In this document: positions 20,601 to 31,823 of the stretch, one piece after another
Layout of the letters: each line of letters begins with the position of its first letter
Position numbering within the stretch: position 1 is the first letter of the stretch
NCBI GenBank assembly: GCA_002118135.1
Contig: BDIU01000211.1
Location: 372,001-436,000 of the forward strand
Length of the DNA: 64,000 nucleotides
Origin: Trebouxia sp. TZW2008
Lineage: Eukaryota > Chlorophyta > Trebouxiophyceae > Trebouxiales > Trebouxiaceae
Direction of reading: 5' to 3'
Translations under genes and position numbers: made by a program
The notes under the pieces: model-generated
Databases searched by the model: none
The model's input: the letters and a program-made list of their open reading frames with translations, nothing else
Told to the model about the DNA's origin: nothing

Positions 20601-23600
20601 GCAAACTCTGAAGCTTTTTGGGGCAGCAACAAAAGAGCCAGGGAGGTCTTTCAACAGGGTTATGCAAGATTTGACGGAACCTCATGTTTCTGTTGACAGG
20701 AGGCCCCATGCTGGTGCTGTGTATCTGTTGCAGATCCCGACTGGAAGTCACACGCTTATGGTGTGTGACTGTTGCTCATCCTGATCGTCTGTTGTGCTGT
20801 CAGGGGGTTCAGCGGACAGCAGATGCTGATGATGTGCGTCTGTTGCAGATCCGGGTGCGCTGCTGTGCTACGAGGGCCTGGCAAATGCTCAATCCTTCTG
20901 GGGCAATGATAGAAGCGCCAGGGAGGTTTTTCAAGAGGGCCATGCAAGGTTTGGTGGTACCTCACGCTTCCTGAGAGCCTGGGCCCAGTTTGAGAAGAAG
21001 CAGGGCAACTTGCAAGTATGTCACTGCGATTCATTTCCTTTCTTTCTACATCTTTTGACTTCACTTCCTTTCCTTTCAGTTCCTCTGCTTTTGGTTGCTG
21101 AGAACCTGGCTCCACAAAGAAGCAGGTCAGCTTGCAGCTGTGTGGATCCAACTCATTTCAATTCTTGTGATTGGTTTTCAGTTGTTTTCTTTCAGTTTCT
21201 TCACAACTTGCCTTGCCTTGCATTGCTTTGCCTTGCCTTCACCTTTGTGTATTGTTTGGATGTCACCTCAGAGGCTGTCAGGCTGGAGATGCTACAACAC
21301 TCTCAACAAGCCTTCATTTGCCTCATACCAGACATGTTCTTGGTCGATCATATGAGGTACAGGGAGGGGATTGAGAATGCTGTAAGACCTCTCTACCCTG
21401 ACAGCCTCTGAGACAACATGCACCTGCTGCAGCAAGCATGAATGGTCAGTATTCTCAGTCCCTGCATTGGTGGGACCACTGAAAGGAAGGCTATGAGACA
21501 AAGGCAGTCCTTGTGGTCCTGCGATCTACGGCAACAAATCCAATGAAGTGTGTACATTGCTATCGCATTGCAACGTCTGTACCTGTGACCTTCTCGTGCA
21601 AGGTGATGCTCTGTGCTGGCTGTTCTGCTCAGGAGGGCATGGCTACACATTGAGCCATGACTGCTTAAAGCTAAGCACAACTGCCTACACATGAACAACA
21701 GAACTGCATGGCCAGCCTGGCTGTTGTCTTTGCAGTGTCATTCAACAGTGTGCAAGCTCAGAGACTTTGACTGAAATCAGCAGAAGGAACTTACATGTGA
21801 AAACACGCTGACTTTGCTATCATCTCCACTGTAGTCATGCATGTTGTTCCTTGTGCAGAGGGCGTCTGAGCTGTTCTCCCAGGCTGCTGCTGTGGGACCC
21901 ACCGACGCACGGACATGGCTCAACTGGGGCCTGTTGGAGAGGCGAAGAGACCGTCATGAGGAAGCCAGACAGTAAGTTTACATCTGCCTCTAGCTCCTCC
22001 ACTCCTATTATGCTGGAACTTCCATCATCATTGTAATAGCAGTCATGTGATGATGATAAAACTACCTGATACCAATCAGTTATGTTTAGTCATCACTGCA
22101 ATGAGCAGTCATGTGACGATGATAGTACTGACTGTTAGTCCTCAATTACACTTTCTGGCATATGTATCTCTTGTTGCAGCTGTAGTGACAGTTGGCGCGG
22201 TATTTGCAGGTGCTTTGCCAGGGCTGTGGGCTTGATGCCTCGCAACCCCTACATCTACTCGGTGAGTTGCACACAGTTCAACTAATGTAAAGCACTAGCC
22301 ATCATGCACCACTTGGTCAATCAGTTGAAGCACAGTCAGCCTGCGGTAGTGTTTGGTCAGGTCAAAGGTTCAAACCCTTCAGATTGGCCTGGCAAGATCT
22401 GGACTGACATTGTCTTGTCTGACTTTGAGAGTTGAATGTAAGACGTCCCTACAAACATGCTCAGAACAAGCCTGCCTGGCGAGCCAAGACTTGGGCAACT
22501 TTTACCTAGCACATGTACTGGAACGTGTTATGATCGTTATCACTGTTATTAGCCTGCAGTACAAAGCGTCATGCACACAGGCATTGGATCCTTGAGCATG
22601 AGTGCTTGCCACTAAGTTCAAGCCCTTTTGCACAAAGCAGTGCAGCAACAACTGTCAGATCAACCGCACTTGACACGCTGTCAAGTGACACATCGCATCT
22701 GTAGTGTGGCGGCTGCTTGGATGCTTGTGGTAGAAATGTACACTCTGTACACAGCCTCTATGATAGCATCATAGTGACTCAAAGTAGGCAAAATGATATT
22801 GAAAGTGAAGCTTTTGCTTCTCCCATACCGTTTTCTGCAATGAATTGTTTGCCTGTCTTTGCAGACACGGACTGCAATGGAGGCCAAGCAGGGGGATGAC
22901 ATTGCAGCGACATATTGCATCTGTAGCGTGCCTGGCGCCGTTTGCGACAATTGTCTGTACATACACTTTGAAAGCATGATCGTCTCTCACAAAGTGCAGG
23001 ATCATTTCAAAGGAAAGCCTTGAAATGTGCCATGCCATGCTTTGCAATAACCTGCCTGCCTGTCTTTGCAGACATGGGCTGCGATGGAGGCCAAGCAGGG
23101 GGACGATGCACGAGCGCGCTGGCTCTTTGCGAAAGGCTGCACCATCTGCAGCAAGTAAGGATTCTCTCTGCACAATCTGCCTTGCATTTTATGCGGTACG
23201 CAGTTGACGCAAACCTTCTGTGTGAATGGCTTTGTGACTTGCTCTGGTTGCAAAGCACAGGCGCGCTGGCTGTTTGCCACAGGCAGCACCATCCGCTCCA
23301 AGTAAGCACACCTCCTTGGCTTCAATCAAATCTGCTGTTCATGCGCAGTGCATGCAAATGTTCTGTTTGCAACATGCCAACAGTTCAAAAGACATGTCAT
23401 TTGGCATGTTCAGGCAGCTATTTGCCAAAGGCAGTACCATCCGCAGCAAGTAAGGGTTCTGTCTGCACAGTCTGCCTTGCGCTTAACACAGTACACTGTT
23501 GACGTACAGATTTTGTGTCAATGGCTTTGTGACTCGATTTGTTGCAAAGCACAGGCGCGCTGGCTATTTGCCAAGGGCAGCACCATATGCAGCAAGTACG

Positions 23601-24514
23601 CACACTGCCTGTTTGCACAGTCCACTCTCCCTTTCTGCCTGCATGGGCATGACGCTGTGTCCTGGCTTAGTTGCAAGAACTGTGTTTTGAAATGTGTGCG
23701 CAGCAGCAGTCCATTTGCAGCAAGCAAGCACATCTTCTGTTGACACAGTTTGCCCTATTGCGCTGCAACATCGCACATTACTCTAGTCATTCTGCCTGCA
23801 TGATATTGTGTCTTGGCTTACTTCCAAAGAAGTAGTTGTTGGCAGATAGAGATAGCAGGCCATGCTCTGTATGAGTTTTGCTTACTCATCTCAGCTGCTT
23901 CAAAGATGAAGGTGGGCATTTGAGCTGTGCAGTGCTACCTTGAGCGATCAGCATTTCTCTGTTGGATTTGTATAATTATCTGTTGGTTTGTGTAGGCGTG
24001 TCTTGAGTGCTGTGCGGCGTGGGCTGCAGCTTGTCATCAACATCACGTTATTAGTCTTCTTAGCATGTGTTGACTTATCACAATCGCGTCGCTAACAGCG
24101 CATTAACATCGAGCTATTTGGCGTCCTGGCACCTCTAGTTGTTAGTCCGCAGACGCCACCAGGGCTGCACTACAGGTGCTGTTGGGCTCCATTAGTTTCT
24201 GGCACTAATGGGAGACTAAAAACGCCCACCAAGCTCGTCTTTGTGATCTCAGCACTGAAAATGCCCAAGTCACAACAGTCAGCAGTAAGTGCCTCTGACT
24301 GCTGTACTTGCACAGGACGCCTGCACTGCTGATGGAGTGGGCAATCTTTGAGGGCGGCCTCGGTGATGTTGCCAAAGCCAGGGAGCTGTTTGAGAGGGGT
24401 GCTGCAGTGACCCCCCTTCACTTACCCCTCCTTGCTGCCTGGGCCCACTTTGAGGCCAGTCAGGGATGCACTGAAGAAGCTGCACGGATTCAGGCCAAAG
24501 CAGATACCTGCTGA
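17625..24514 (+). CDS. HAT/TPR-repeat RNA-processing protein, HCF107/Mbb1-like
   Basis: Twelve exons chain in phase (17625-17859, 17932-18104, 18368-18589, 18702-18803, 19001-19120, 19427-19651, 19919-20060, 20849-21015, 21859-21971, 22210-22261, 23072-23154, 24316-24514) for 610 aa. After a ~75-residue Arg/His/Ser-bearing leader, about eleven half-a-TPR (HAT) repeats follow. Examples are HVDKARRLYALAAKHG, GARELYVQAIELEPEN, AAQELFQTAIDKCGPHAPIF, SAREVFQEGHARFGGTSRF and DVAKARELFERGAAVTP, each with the W-A-x-x-E / A-R-x-L-F pattern. In plants and Chlamydomonas, HCF107/Mbb1 proteins of this length and architecture stabilise and process plastid psbB/psbH transcripts. That assignment is by architecture only; another HAT protein is possible. 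Introns carry many decayed copies of neighbouring exons, and the array continues past the stop codon. Confidence 0.75.
20095..20225 (+). repeat. Exon echo of HAT-gene exon 19919-20060
   Basis: A well-preserved copy of the 3' ~110 nt of the preceding exon, including its donor, starts 35 nt after that donor. It keeps CTTGCCTGGCACACCCTGGG and the end CTGCAGCTCAGGTGTG but has an in-frame TAG (CTGGGCTAGATGG where the exon has CTGGGCCAGATGG), so splicing it in would end the protein. Confidence 0.8.
20430..20770 (+). repeat. Exon echoes of HAT-gene exon 20849-21015
   Basis: A nearly full copy at 20566-20700 keeps the acceptor and an open frame (LCYEGLANSEAFWGSNKRAR) until a TGA shortly before the original exon end. 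Shorter acceptor-only copies occur near 20431 and 20731 (GCAGATCCTGTT, GCAGATCCCGACTGG). The ~30 nt before each acceptor (variants of ATGCTGATGATGTGCGTCTG) are duplicated too, so the unit spans the intron-exon junction. Confidence 0.8.
22850..22935 (+). repeat. Upstream exon echo of HAT-gene exon 23072-23154
   Basis: TTTGCAGACACGGACTGCAA and the following GGAGGCCAAGCAGGGGGATG repeat the start of the exon at 23072 (TTTGCAGACATGGGCTGCGA), but the frame is lost after about 40 nt. Confidence 0.7.
23250..23740 (+). repeat. Downstream exon-echo array of HAT-gene exon 23072-23154
   Basis: Four copies of the exon 3' end with its donor occur near 23260-23304, 23405-23452, 23553-23600 and 23690-23735, at a spacing of about 145 bp. 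Each resembles GCGCGCTGGCTNTTTGCCAA ... AGCACCATCTGCAGCAAGTA. Part of the following intron (for example TTGTGTCAATGGCTTTGTGA) is also repeated, showing that the duplicated unit was exon end plus intron. Confidence 0.8.
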
Positions 24515-25031
24515 AGGCCTGAGCTTTAGAGCAGAAAAGCACAAGGATGAACACAAAAGCAGATGCCTGCAGACAGCTGCAACACATTTCTGAGGTCATG
24601 TAAAGCCTGGAGCAGAGCCTTGCAAACATGAAGGCAAAGGCAGGTGCCTGCTGACTGCCTGAGGTCACTTTGAGGGCCGCCAGCTATGAAGCAGTAAGCT
24701 GCACAGACAAAGGCAAGAGCAGGTGCCTTTTGAGCCTCTCAATGCAGCCAGCCTGAAGCAGAGGGCTGATCAGACTCAGGCAATAGCGGATGCCCCATTA
24801 ATGTTTTGGCTCAGGCTGAGAGGCAGCCAGCCAAGTTTTGAAGCAGAAGGCAGCAAGGTTCCAGGCAAACGGGAGATGCCTACTGTTTGCCTGGAGTCAC
24901 CCTGAGGTCAGCTGACCAAGATCCCAAGCAACAGACAGCAGGCAGCAGGGGCTCAGGCGAAAGCAGATGCCTGCAGGGCAGTCAGCGCAGCTTTCAAGCA
25001 GACAGGAGCATGAATTCAGGCAAGAGCAGAT
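24515..25031 (+). repeat. Echo array beyond the HAT-gene stop codon
   Basis: Six or more degenerate copies of the last coding segment (GATTCAGGCCAAAGCAGATA CCTGCTGA) follow the stop at ~60-90 bp spacing, near 24545, 24630, 24700, 24770, 24855, 24945 and 25010. Each has a form of CAGGCAAAAGCAGATGCC. This shows the duplication process is not confined to introns. Confidence 0.7.
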
Positions 25032-26150
25032 GGTGTTGCCTGATCCTGTTGCGTATGACTAGTGCGCAATAACAACACAGCCCATGGGCATTGGTCGACC
25101 GCTCAATAGCAAAACAACAGCACTTGCCTGTGCTTTGCGCTAGTGCTGCAGATGTTGCCTTTCCGTTCTTGATGTCAGTCTTTGTCCCAAGCTCAAGCCC
25201 TTTATGTATTCAGCATTGTCCAGACCTGAACTCTGTGCAGATGTTGTGTGCAAACCACATCTGAAGCACTGTTGCTGGATGCAGCATGCGTAGGAAAGCA
25301 ACTGCATGTTTCTTAAAGCATCTGATGTTGGCATGCAGGCAAATGGCAAGTGTAGACCAGCTGCTGTACCAAGGCTTGTGCTGAGACATGCACATCAAAG
25401 GGACTGCATGCAACGCTGTGGCCGCAACAGGAATGAAATTTGTTGCAGCAGCGTCTCAGGGATGACAGGGCACTAGCAGCTGCGATTGCAACGCAGACAT
25501 TGGACAAGACTACTTCTCAACCAGGATTGCTCGTTTAATCAAAACATTTCGCCAAGTTGGCCATCTAGTAAAATGCAGATGAGCGTACAGCGTTTCAGAT
25601 TGCGGTGACTTGATTCAGCTGGCCTACTTTTGACATGACATGACAAGGGCGACAAGCACTTGCACTCACAGACAGCATGCCAGAGAATTGAGAACATTGT
25701 CAAGTCCACAAAGTCAAGAATGGTGACATTTTGCGCTGAGTGTGATGAACACATGCGTGCAAAGAGGTTATTGCACAAAATTGCAATGTGAAATAGCACT
25801 GTTTGAGCACAAACAATCATTGCCAACCCCAATGCACAGTCTCAAGTCAAGTTCAAGGTAGATAAGCTGAGTCATGCCTGGGCTGTTCACCCAAAAATCC
25901 TACAGGTTGTCGAGAGCTCATGCCAGAAATGATTTCCAAAACCCCCTGATACTGCAACACAGCTATTATGATCAGAATTTATACAACATCAGACACGACA
26001 AATATATCATCAACGACGCACAATACAAAGCAAGCTGGCCACACAGTGTTCAGGCAGAGGATCCCATGTGCAAAGAGAGCTACAGCAATTGCTGACAGAG
26101 CAGAAAGAACGACACCATGCCAAATCTTGTTCAATATAGAAATGACATTG
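25032..26150. other. Intergenic between the HAT gene and the BTB cluster
   Basis: I see no gene or strong repeat in this ~1.1 kb. It would contain the rest of the HAT-gene 3' flank and the 3' flank of the convergent BTB gene ending at 26151. Confidence 0.4.
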
Positions 26151-26915
26151 TCATGCAAGCACAGCTTTGCAGCTGCTGTTTGTCTGCCAGCCAACAAGGA
26201 TTGGCACATCTACATGATTGGGTATCTTGACGGTGTAGCCAGATCGCCCTCGCGCTAGCTCATTGATCTTGCTGTGACAGCCCTCAGTGTGCCACTGTGC
26301 TGCTCGCAGAATGCGCATGAGACAGTTTCGGCTAAGCTGATGAAAGGCGGGAACAGATGGTTGCCAGAAATCTGATGAGGCGTGTTTGACCAAGTATAGC
26401 TCTGCATGCGCAAGTAGAGTGCTGAGGTTGCACTGCTCTGCCAAAGCTGCCCAGGACGCTGCTGCTGCAGCATTTGGAAACATGTCATTGTTGCTTTCTT
26501 CTGCTTTGCTGATGAGGAAAGGTTCACATTCTGTGAGGATTGCCTTCATGTCATACTTGTGTGCGAACTGCAGGATTGAGCGGGCATTGTTGATTGATCT
26601 CCATAAATGTTGGCCTGGTGTGTCAGCCACAACCCCACCATGCCGCTGATACAGATACTTCAGAGCAGTCTGTACATCTGAAAGGCTGTGCCCGCTCATA
26701 GGTACACAAATCTGGTCCATGTTTGTCCCTGTTGCTGAGTTTGCCATCGACAAGAACAGCTCAGCAAGCACTGGCGAGACCGCAGCTAAAATTGCCTTGT
26801 GGACTGGGAATTGTGTTCCTTCAACCTCCAGGTAAGCGTCTGTGAGCTGGGCAAACTGCTTGGGAAATGTGTCTGCCTGGAGGTGTGCATCACTGCTCGG
26901 TTTTTGTTTACTCAT
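26151..26915 (-). CDS. BTB/POZ domain protein 1
   Basis: A single uninterrupted frame of 254 aa starts at an ATG (26915). An N-terminal BTB/POZ fold runs over about residues 20-135: FPKQFAQLTDAYLEVEG, PVHKAILAAVSPVLAELF, then DVQTALKYLYQR and ILQFAHKYDMKAILTECEPF. A short BACK-like helical tail follows (AALAEQCNLSTLLAHAELYL, LSRNCLMRILRAAQ). BTB domains dimerise and commonly act as CUL3 ubiquitin-ligase adaptors, but no substrate-binding domain such as MATH or Kelch is visible, so the role is open. It is the first of a minus-strand family with four further members here. Unlike the intron-rich genes around it, it has no introns. It is divergent from the small ORF at 27055. Confidence 0.85.
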   Translation of the reverse strand: MSKQKPSSDAHLQADTFPKQFAQLTDAYLEVEGTQFPVHKAILAAVSPVLAELFLSMANSATGTNMDQICVPMSGHSLSDVQTALKYLYQRHGGVVADTPGQHLWRSINNARSILQFAHKYDMKAILTECEPFLISKAEESNNDMFPNAAAAASWAALAEQCNLSTLLAHAELYLVKHASSDFWQPSVPAFHQLSRNCLMRILRAAQWHTEGCHSKINELARGRSGYTVKIPNHVDVPILVGWQTNSSCKAVLA

Positions 26916-27054
26916 CGCGACCTGTTGTTCGCGGTGATGCTTGGACGGTGCAGCCGTGCGTGAGGCAAGTCAGAACGCAGGTATGCGCCTAAAGCTCTGC
27001 AGGCTCATCTGCAGCACGTAAGTAAAAGACGATCACTCAAAAAGCTTCTTCGCT

Positions 27055-27429
27055 GTGTCCGACGGAGATCGACAGCACCTCCATCAGCCAGCTGAACAAG
27101 AGCCGCCAAGGACTTTGACAAGTGGTCGTGTCGCAGCAGAGCAAAAATTTGCAACACAGCATCTCGGTGCTTCTGCAGAGCTGCAGTGCAAGCAGCTTAC
27201 GGGAGATCTAGAGCACAAGAAGTCGCTGAGCACGTCGGCGACGGCCGTGAACTGTATACCAAGACTTGACGAAAATACCGAAATGCGCAACGTCATGCGC
27301 GACCTCACTTTACCTTTTGCGCTGACACCCGATCTTGTCAAAATGCTCCAATCGCGATCGTCAAAGTTGAGCGTTGCGCGAAGCGACCGTCCCGCCTTCA
27401 ACACGTTCTGCAATAGGCCACGACTTTAA
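27055..27429 (+). CDS. Hypothetical 124-codon ORF, divergent from BTB 1
   Basis: An open frame of 124 codons starts at GTG, not ATG, so a true start may lie in an upstream exon or the frame may be incidental. The product is polar with one compact segment, RNVMRDLTLPFALTPDLVKM. The stretch is more GC-rich and CpG-rich than its surroundings, which supports coding or promoter function. It begins 139 bp from the BTB 1 start on the opposite strand. An overlapping 109-codon minus-strand frame is less protein-like. I recognise no family. Confidence 0.3.
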   Translation: MSDGDRQHLHQPAEQEPPRTLTSGRVAAEQKFATQHLGASAELQCKQLTGDLEHKKSLSTSATAVNCIPRLDENTEMRNVMRDLTLPFALTPDLVKMLQSRSSKLSVARSDRPAFNTFCNRPRL

Positions 27430-28179
27430 GCAAGCTTTCTCTGCACTCTTTGAGCAACAGCTGCGCCACAAAAGCAGGAGTGCGGACACTTGAGCAAGGG
27501 CGACAATGTCATCTGTCATGGGGTCAAGCTTGATCCCAGGCCACCCCTAAAATGTTTCACGGCATGCACTAAGTCATAGGGGCTGAGACACTTCAGTCAA
27601 AGCATGCTGCAGGGTAGCTGAAGCAGAAGCGCCTGAGATACAGAAACGTGAGCAGAGACGGCTGCAAGGCTCAAGAACATGCAGCTAACAGTCATGTGAA
27701 CTGCGCACTGTGCACAGGTTGCATGTCACCCCTTTCTTGCATGATGTTGTTGCAATGACGCAGCATGTGAGGCCACCCACATGCGTGCAACTGCTTTCTC
27801 AGCCATCTCATTGGCCATTTCTAGACAGGTACTCTTGAACCTACAGCAATGCAGGGGTTTTACACAGCAGAGCAGACATTTGTGATGACGGTCAACCCGG
27901 CTTGATACTGCAAGATGAAGTGCTAGCATAAACACAGCTGTGAACGTTGTCTAAATCTTCTTGTCACTATAAGCACTCAACAGCTAGAGCATGCCAACAT
28001 AGTTTCTCTGGATTTGCGCATCATATTGCATCACATGACAAGTCAAGCATTGTTGTAAAGTCCCAAACCTATAGAACAGTCAAGCGTCACAGACGGCAGC
28101 TGCCTGTCCCAAGCAACCTTTGCAAAATGTCATGAGACAGCTGCCTGGCAAAAGAAGACAATTTACCGCCAAAGCGGCT
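27430..28179. other. Intergenic within the BTB cluster
   Basis: No gene or clear repeat is seen in these 750 bp between the small ORF and the 3' end of BTB 2. Confidence 0.4.
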
Positions 28180-28995
28180 TCATCCTTCGAGAAGCGTATG
28201 CTCTGCTTGCGTCTGACCATGGCGCCAGCTACGGAAGTCAGATACAGAGGCATGACTGCCTTTCTGCAGTAAAGGTGTTGGTCTGTATGCTTGCAGCGAA
28301 CCAGTGTTTGTTGTGGCCTCCTTGGTTTGTCTTGCATTGTTTACTGACACAGAAGCCCAGTCATTCATGTGAAACTGTGCTGCTTGCAGCATGCGCAAAA
28401 GGCAGCCAGGGTTGAGTTCATGGGCTGCTGCGCTGGTCCAGAATGTCTTATCAGCAGTCTTGACCATGAACAATTCTGCATGTGCCAGAAGATAGCTGAG
28501 ATCACACTGGTCGGCCAAAGTGGCCCATGCCACTGTCCTTTCAAAGTCTGAGAAGAACGTTTGTCCATCAAACTGCTGCGCTTTCTCTGTCAAGTAATGG
28601 TCACACTCCTTCAGAACATTCTGCATGTTGTACTTGTGCGCAAACTGCAGGATGGGACGCGATTCTTCCACATGCCAGAGCCTTTTGCTGGGAGTGTCAT
28701 TTGCATGATCTGCTCCAACACGCTCATACAAGAATTGCAGTGCCATCTGTACATCAATTGCTGAGTGCCCTATCATTGGGATGCAAGGCTGAGCAGGTGG
28801 TAGATCTGTTTCTGAGGCTGAAGCCACAGCCAGAAACAGGTCAGCAAACACAAGCGATGCTGCTGACAAGATAGCCTTGTGTACTGGCATCTTGATGCCT
28901 TCAACTTCCAGGAATGCATCTGCCAGAAGTGCAAACTGCTTTGGAACGGTTTTTGCACGCAGGTGTGCTTCAGGATCTAAGCTTGTTGGTGCCAT
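28180..28995 (-). CDS. BTB/POZ domain protein 2
   Basis: A 271-aa intronless frame. I take the ATG at 28995 (MAPTSLDPEAHLRAKT) and not the longer TTG-initiated frame, because it lines up with the N-termini of the paralogues. The BTB core is FALLADAFLEVEGIKMPVHK, then PCIPMIGHSAIDVQMALQFL and PILQFAHKYNMQNVLKECDH. The tail carries the BACK-like LADQCDLSYLLAHAELFM and LNPGCLLRMLQAAQFH segments. The C-terminal ~65 residues are polar and specific to this copy. It is the closest relative of BTB 1 by eye. Role as a possible CUL3 adaptor is inferred from the domain only. Confidence 0.85.
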   Translation of the reverse strand: MAPTSLDPEAHLRAKTVPKQFALLADAFLEVEGIKMPVHKAILSAASLVFADLFLAVASASETDLPPAQPCIPMIGHSAIDVQMALQFLYERVGADHANDTPSKRLWHVEESRPILQFAHKYNMQNVLKECDHYLTEKAQQFDGQTFFSDFERTVAWATLADQCDLSYLLAHAELFMVKTADKTFWTSAAAHELNPGCLLRMLQAAQFHMNDWASVSVNNARQTKEATTNTGSLQAYRPTPLLQKGSHASVSDFRSWRHGQTQAEHTLLEG

Positions 28996-31823
28996 GGTTG
29001 CAAGAGCGTAGCTGCTCACTAACCGTCTTAAAAGCAGGCTGGAGGCGAGGTGATGACCGGGCTGTACAGTGCAGGCTATGGCAATGCACGCTTGCAAGAC
29101 AAAATGGCTCTTCCGTCGATCAGGCTGATCAGCCTGCTGTACGAGAGATCAAAGGCTTTGAGTTGCGCGCGTGTATGTAGCTTTTGTGACTTGATGGGAG
29201 TGCAATGCTGCATTGGAATGTTTGCAGCAGCCGAAAATCACGCAGAGGTTTGGCAGGCCATCAAAGCACGGAAGTGCGTCTTGTGTTCTTTCTGTATTGC
29301 AGGAAGCTGTCTTCTCAGTTGACGCGCGCTTGACTTCGAGCTGCAAATGAAGCAGCAGTCAACATAACAAAGGCTGAATCTGGAAAGTCGGGATCTGTTG
29401 CCAGTTGGAAGCTATGCAACTCAGCAGCTTTCAAGTTGACCAGTGTAGCTAGCACCGTAGAAGAAGAGGCAAAGCAGGAACATAAAGACCTGACAAAGTC
29501 AATTTGTTCAAGCCCTGACCATGATGATAGCTAAAGATGCTCGCAACTGCAATGGCCTTGACCATTGGCTGTGTCGTGCAGAAATTACCGTGTGTACAAC
29601 CGACTGCAGTCAGTTGGCTGAAGAACTATACACATCCTGCCTGCACCTTGGCAGGTCCTCAGTGCTAGCATGCTGGTAGTGCGTACTACTGACGCGCCTG
29701 CAGGACAGCGCAATGTGCTCTGAAGCAGCAGGCTGCATCCTTGATACAGCATCAGGCAAGCACACTACGGTCAGCCACCACTGCTGCCAGAAACAAATGC
29801 AAGTGCCGGAGCAGCTCTTGTATGCAGCTGCATATATGTATATATAGGCACAGCACCTGCAAACAGCCCTTCAGCAAATCACAACCTGACATCAAATCAT
29901 TGCCAAGCATTTGCTGAGCAGTGAGCAGGTGAGCACTTTATGCTCCAAGCAATCCCCATTGACACCATCACTGGTAGGAAGATGTGCAACCACGTGTGCA
30001 GGAGGTGCTCTTTGCACCCGCCGATAATCTGTCCTGTCCACTGCATGCGACTGGCCTCAAGTCACTCTAATGCTTCAAGCAAGATTTGTAAGTGATATGT
30101 TGCTAATGACTGGTTTTTGTGCCACCTGGAGGAGAACACTGATGTTAAGCCCAAGTTGCACCCGCCACTGCAGTCTGAATGCTTAGACTGCACTTTGCAG
30201 CTTGACAGGTCTAACAGGACTCCTTGTGATGAGTCTGCGTTGTCTGTGTGCATGCCTTGCAGGCTGACAGCAGCGATACATTCACACAGCATCTATTGTA
30301 GATGAAAAGATGGATGCATTGTTCTGGTAGACATACATGCTGGGCTTCCCATTCTGCCAGATTGCTTTGTCTGTTGGGCTGCAGTATGGTCACCAGCTGC
30401 TTGGCGCTGCCAATCAGACAAGGTGACGTCTTTTCATGACAGCAGTGTGAAAGAGCTTTGTGCATTGATCTCCTAATGCATGTGGACAGCACAGACTGGC
30501 AAGCCTTCGCCCTTGTTGAAAGCAATTGGAGTCAGAGAGTCAAGCAAAACAAATCTGCACAGTTGATAAGAGGAGCTTTAGCGTTGGCAGTGGCAGCGTA
30601 CCTACACTCAAGCCTCATGTTCAGCACATCTGTGTCGCACTATAGAAATCACCGTCTTTTGGCCATGCTGATCATGATAGAAAAATATGCCGCACATCCC
30701 GATTCACCTCGGCACTGCACAAGATTGTGATACAGGCGGCTTATGCGTGACATGTGACATGCACACTAGCATTACCAGTGATGCTGCAAATGCTTGTCTC
30801 TGAGGCAAAATGACTCTGCTTGTGGCAAGGCTCAATAATTCTTTTGGTGAGAAAGGATCTTGAAGTAGCAGACAAGCATCCAGGGGGTTTCTAGACCGCA
30901 TTTATTGTGTGCGTTGTGTTTCAATAATGTGACCTATATATTGCTTGTGTCTGGATTGAACACGGGCTTCTGTGGAAGCTGGCACAACAAAGCAACCTTC
31001 ATGGCATACTTTGACACAGCTGAAGCCACTAGCTGCCGTCTGCTTGAAGCTTCTGCAGAACTTTCAGACATGAAACAATTTCTCAAAGCATTACCTGGCA
31101 GCTGGGCAGAGCAGACACACAGCACAAGCTTGAACGAACCTTGCACTTGTGTCACTTGACACATCGCAAAGAATGATCCTTTTACATTTCCTCAGATCAA
31201 GCCTAGTCAAACAACAGCTTGCAATGGATAGCACAACAAAGCAGCTTCCAGAACAGCGCTATGCCATGCAGTGCTGGTCTACCAAGATGGTAGTCTTCTC
31301 TGCTAAACCCATATTTGTTGTTGCTCAATTGAAAATTGGCACAGCTGTTGACATTGCTGCTGTCCTGTTTAGGTTAACACTGTTGATGTATACTGGTATC
31401 TAGGTCTACACTCAGACTTGCTCAGTATGCATACGATAGTGCTTACTGCAAAGCTGTTGCTCATGTAATCTGATACTATACAGACATCATGACTCGCTCA
31501 AAGCATTGTTACAGCCGCATAAATAACAATGCATGATGTTCCAGAGGTCTGAGTCCAATCTTTGCTGATAAAGTGCTCCACAAAGAATCATCACACGTCA
31601 AACTTCAAACATACAATTCACATTGTCAGTACTTGAGTCGTTGATTAAGGGATTGATAGATGCAGGGTGCACCATGCACTGATGCCAATACAAAATACAT
31701 ATGTGTTTTAGAGTGTCAAGGGTGTCAAGAGAGAGACGGAGCTGATTGACCATAACGAACAGGACCGTACAATGGTGCACTGAATGGACAATGTGATGGT
31801 TCAGTAAACTTTGCAGCTTGCTT
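28996..31823. other. Gene-poor 2.8 kb inside the BTB cluster
   Basis: The frames here are short and not protein-like, and no splice-flanked exon or family similarity is visible. The part just right of 28996 must include the BTB 2 promoter. I see no strong repeat. Confidence 0.4.

Noticed and set aside
22316..22395. tRNA-like segment (GGTTCAAACCC near a possible A box)
   Set aside because: I could not build a clover-leaf with acceptor and anticodon stems; a single B-box-like motif is not enough.
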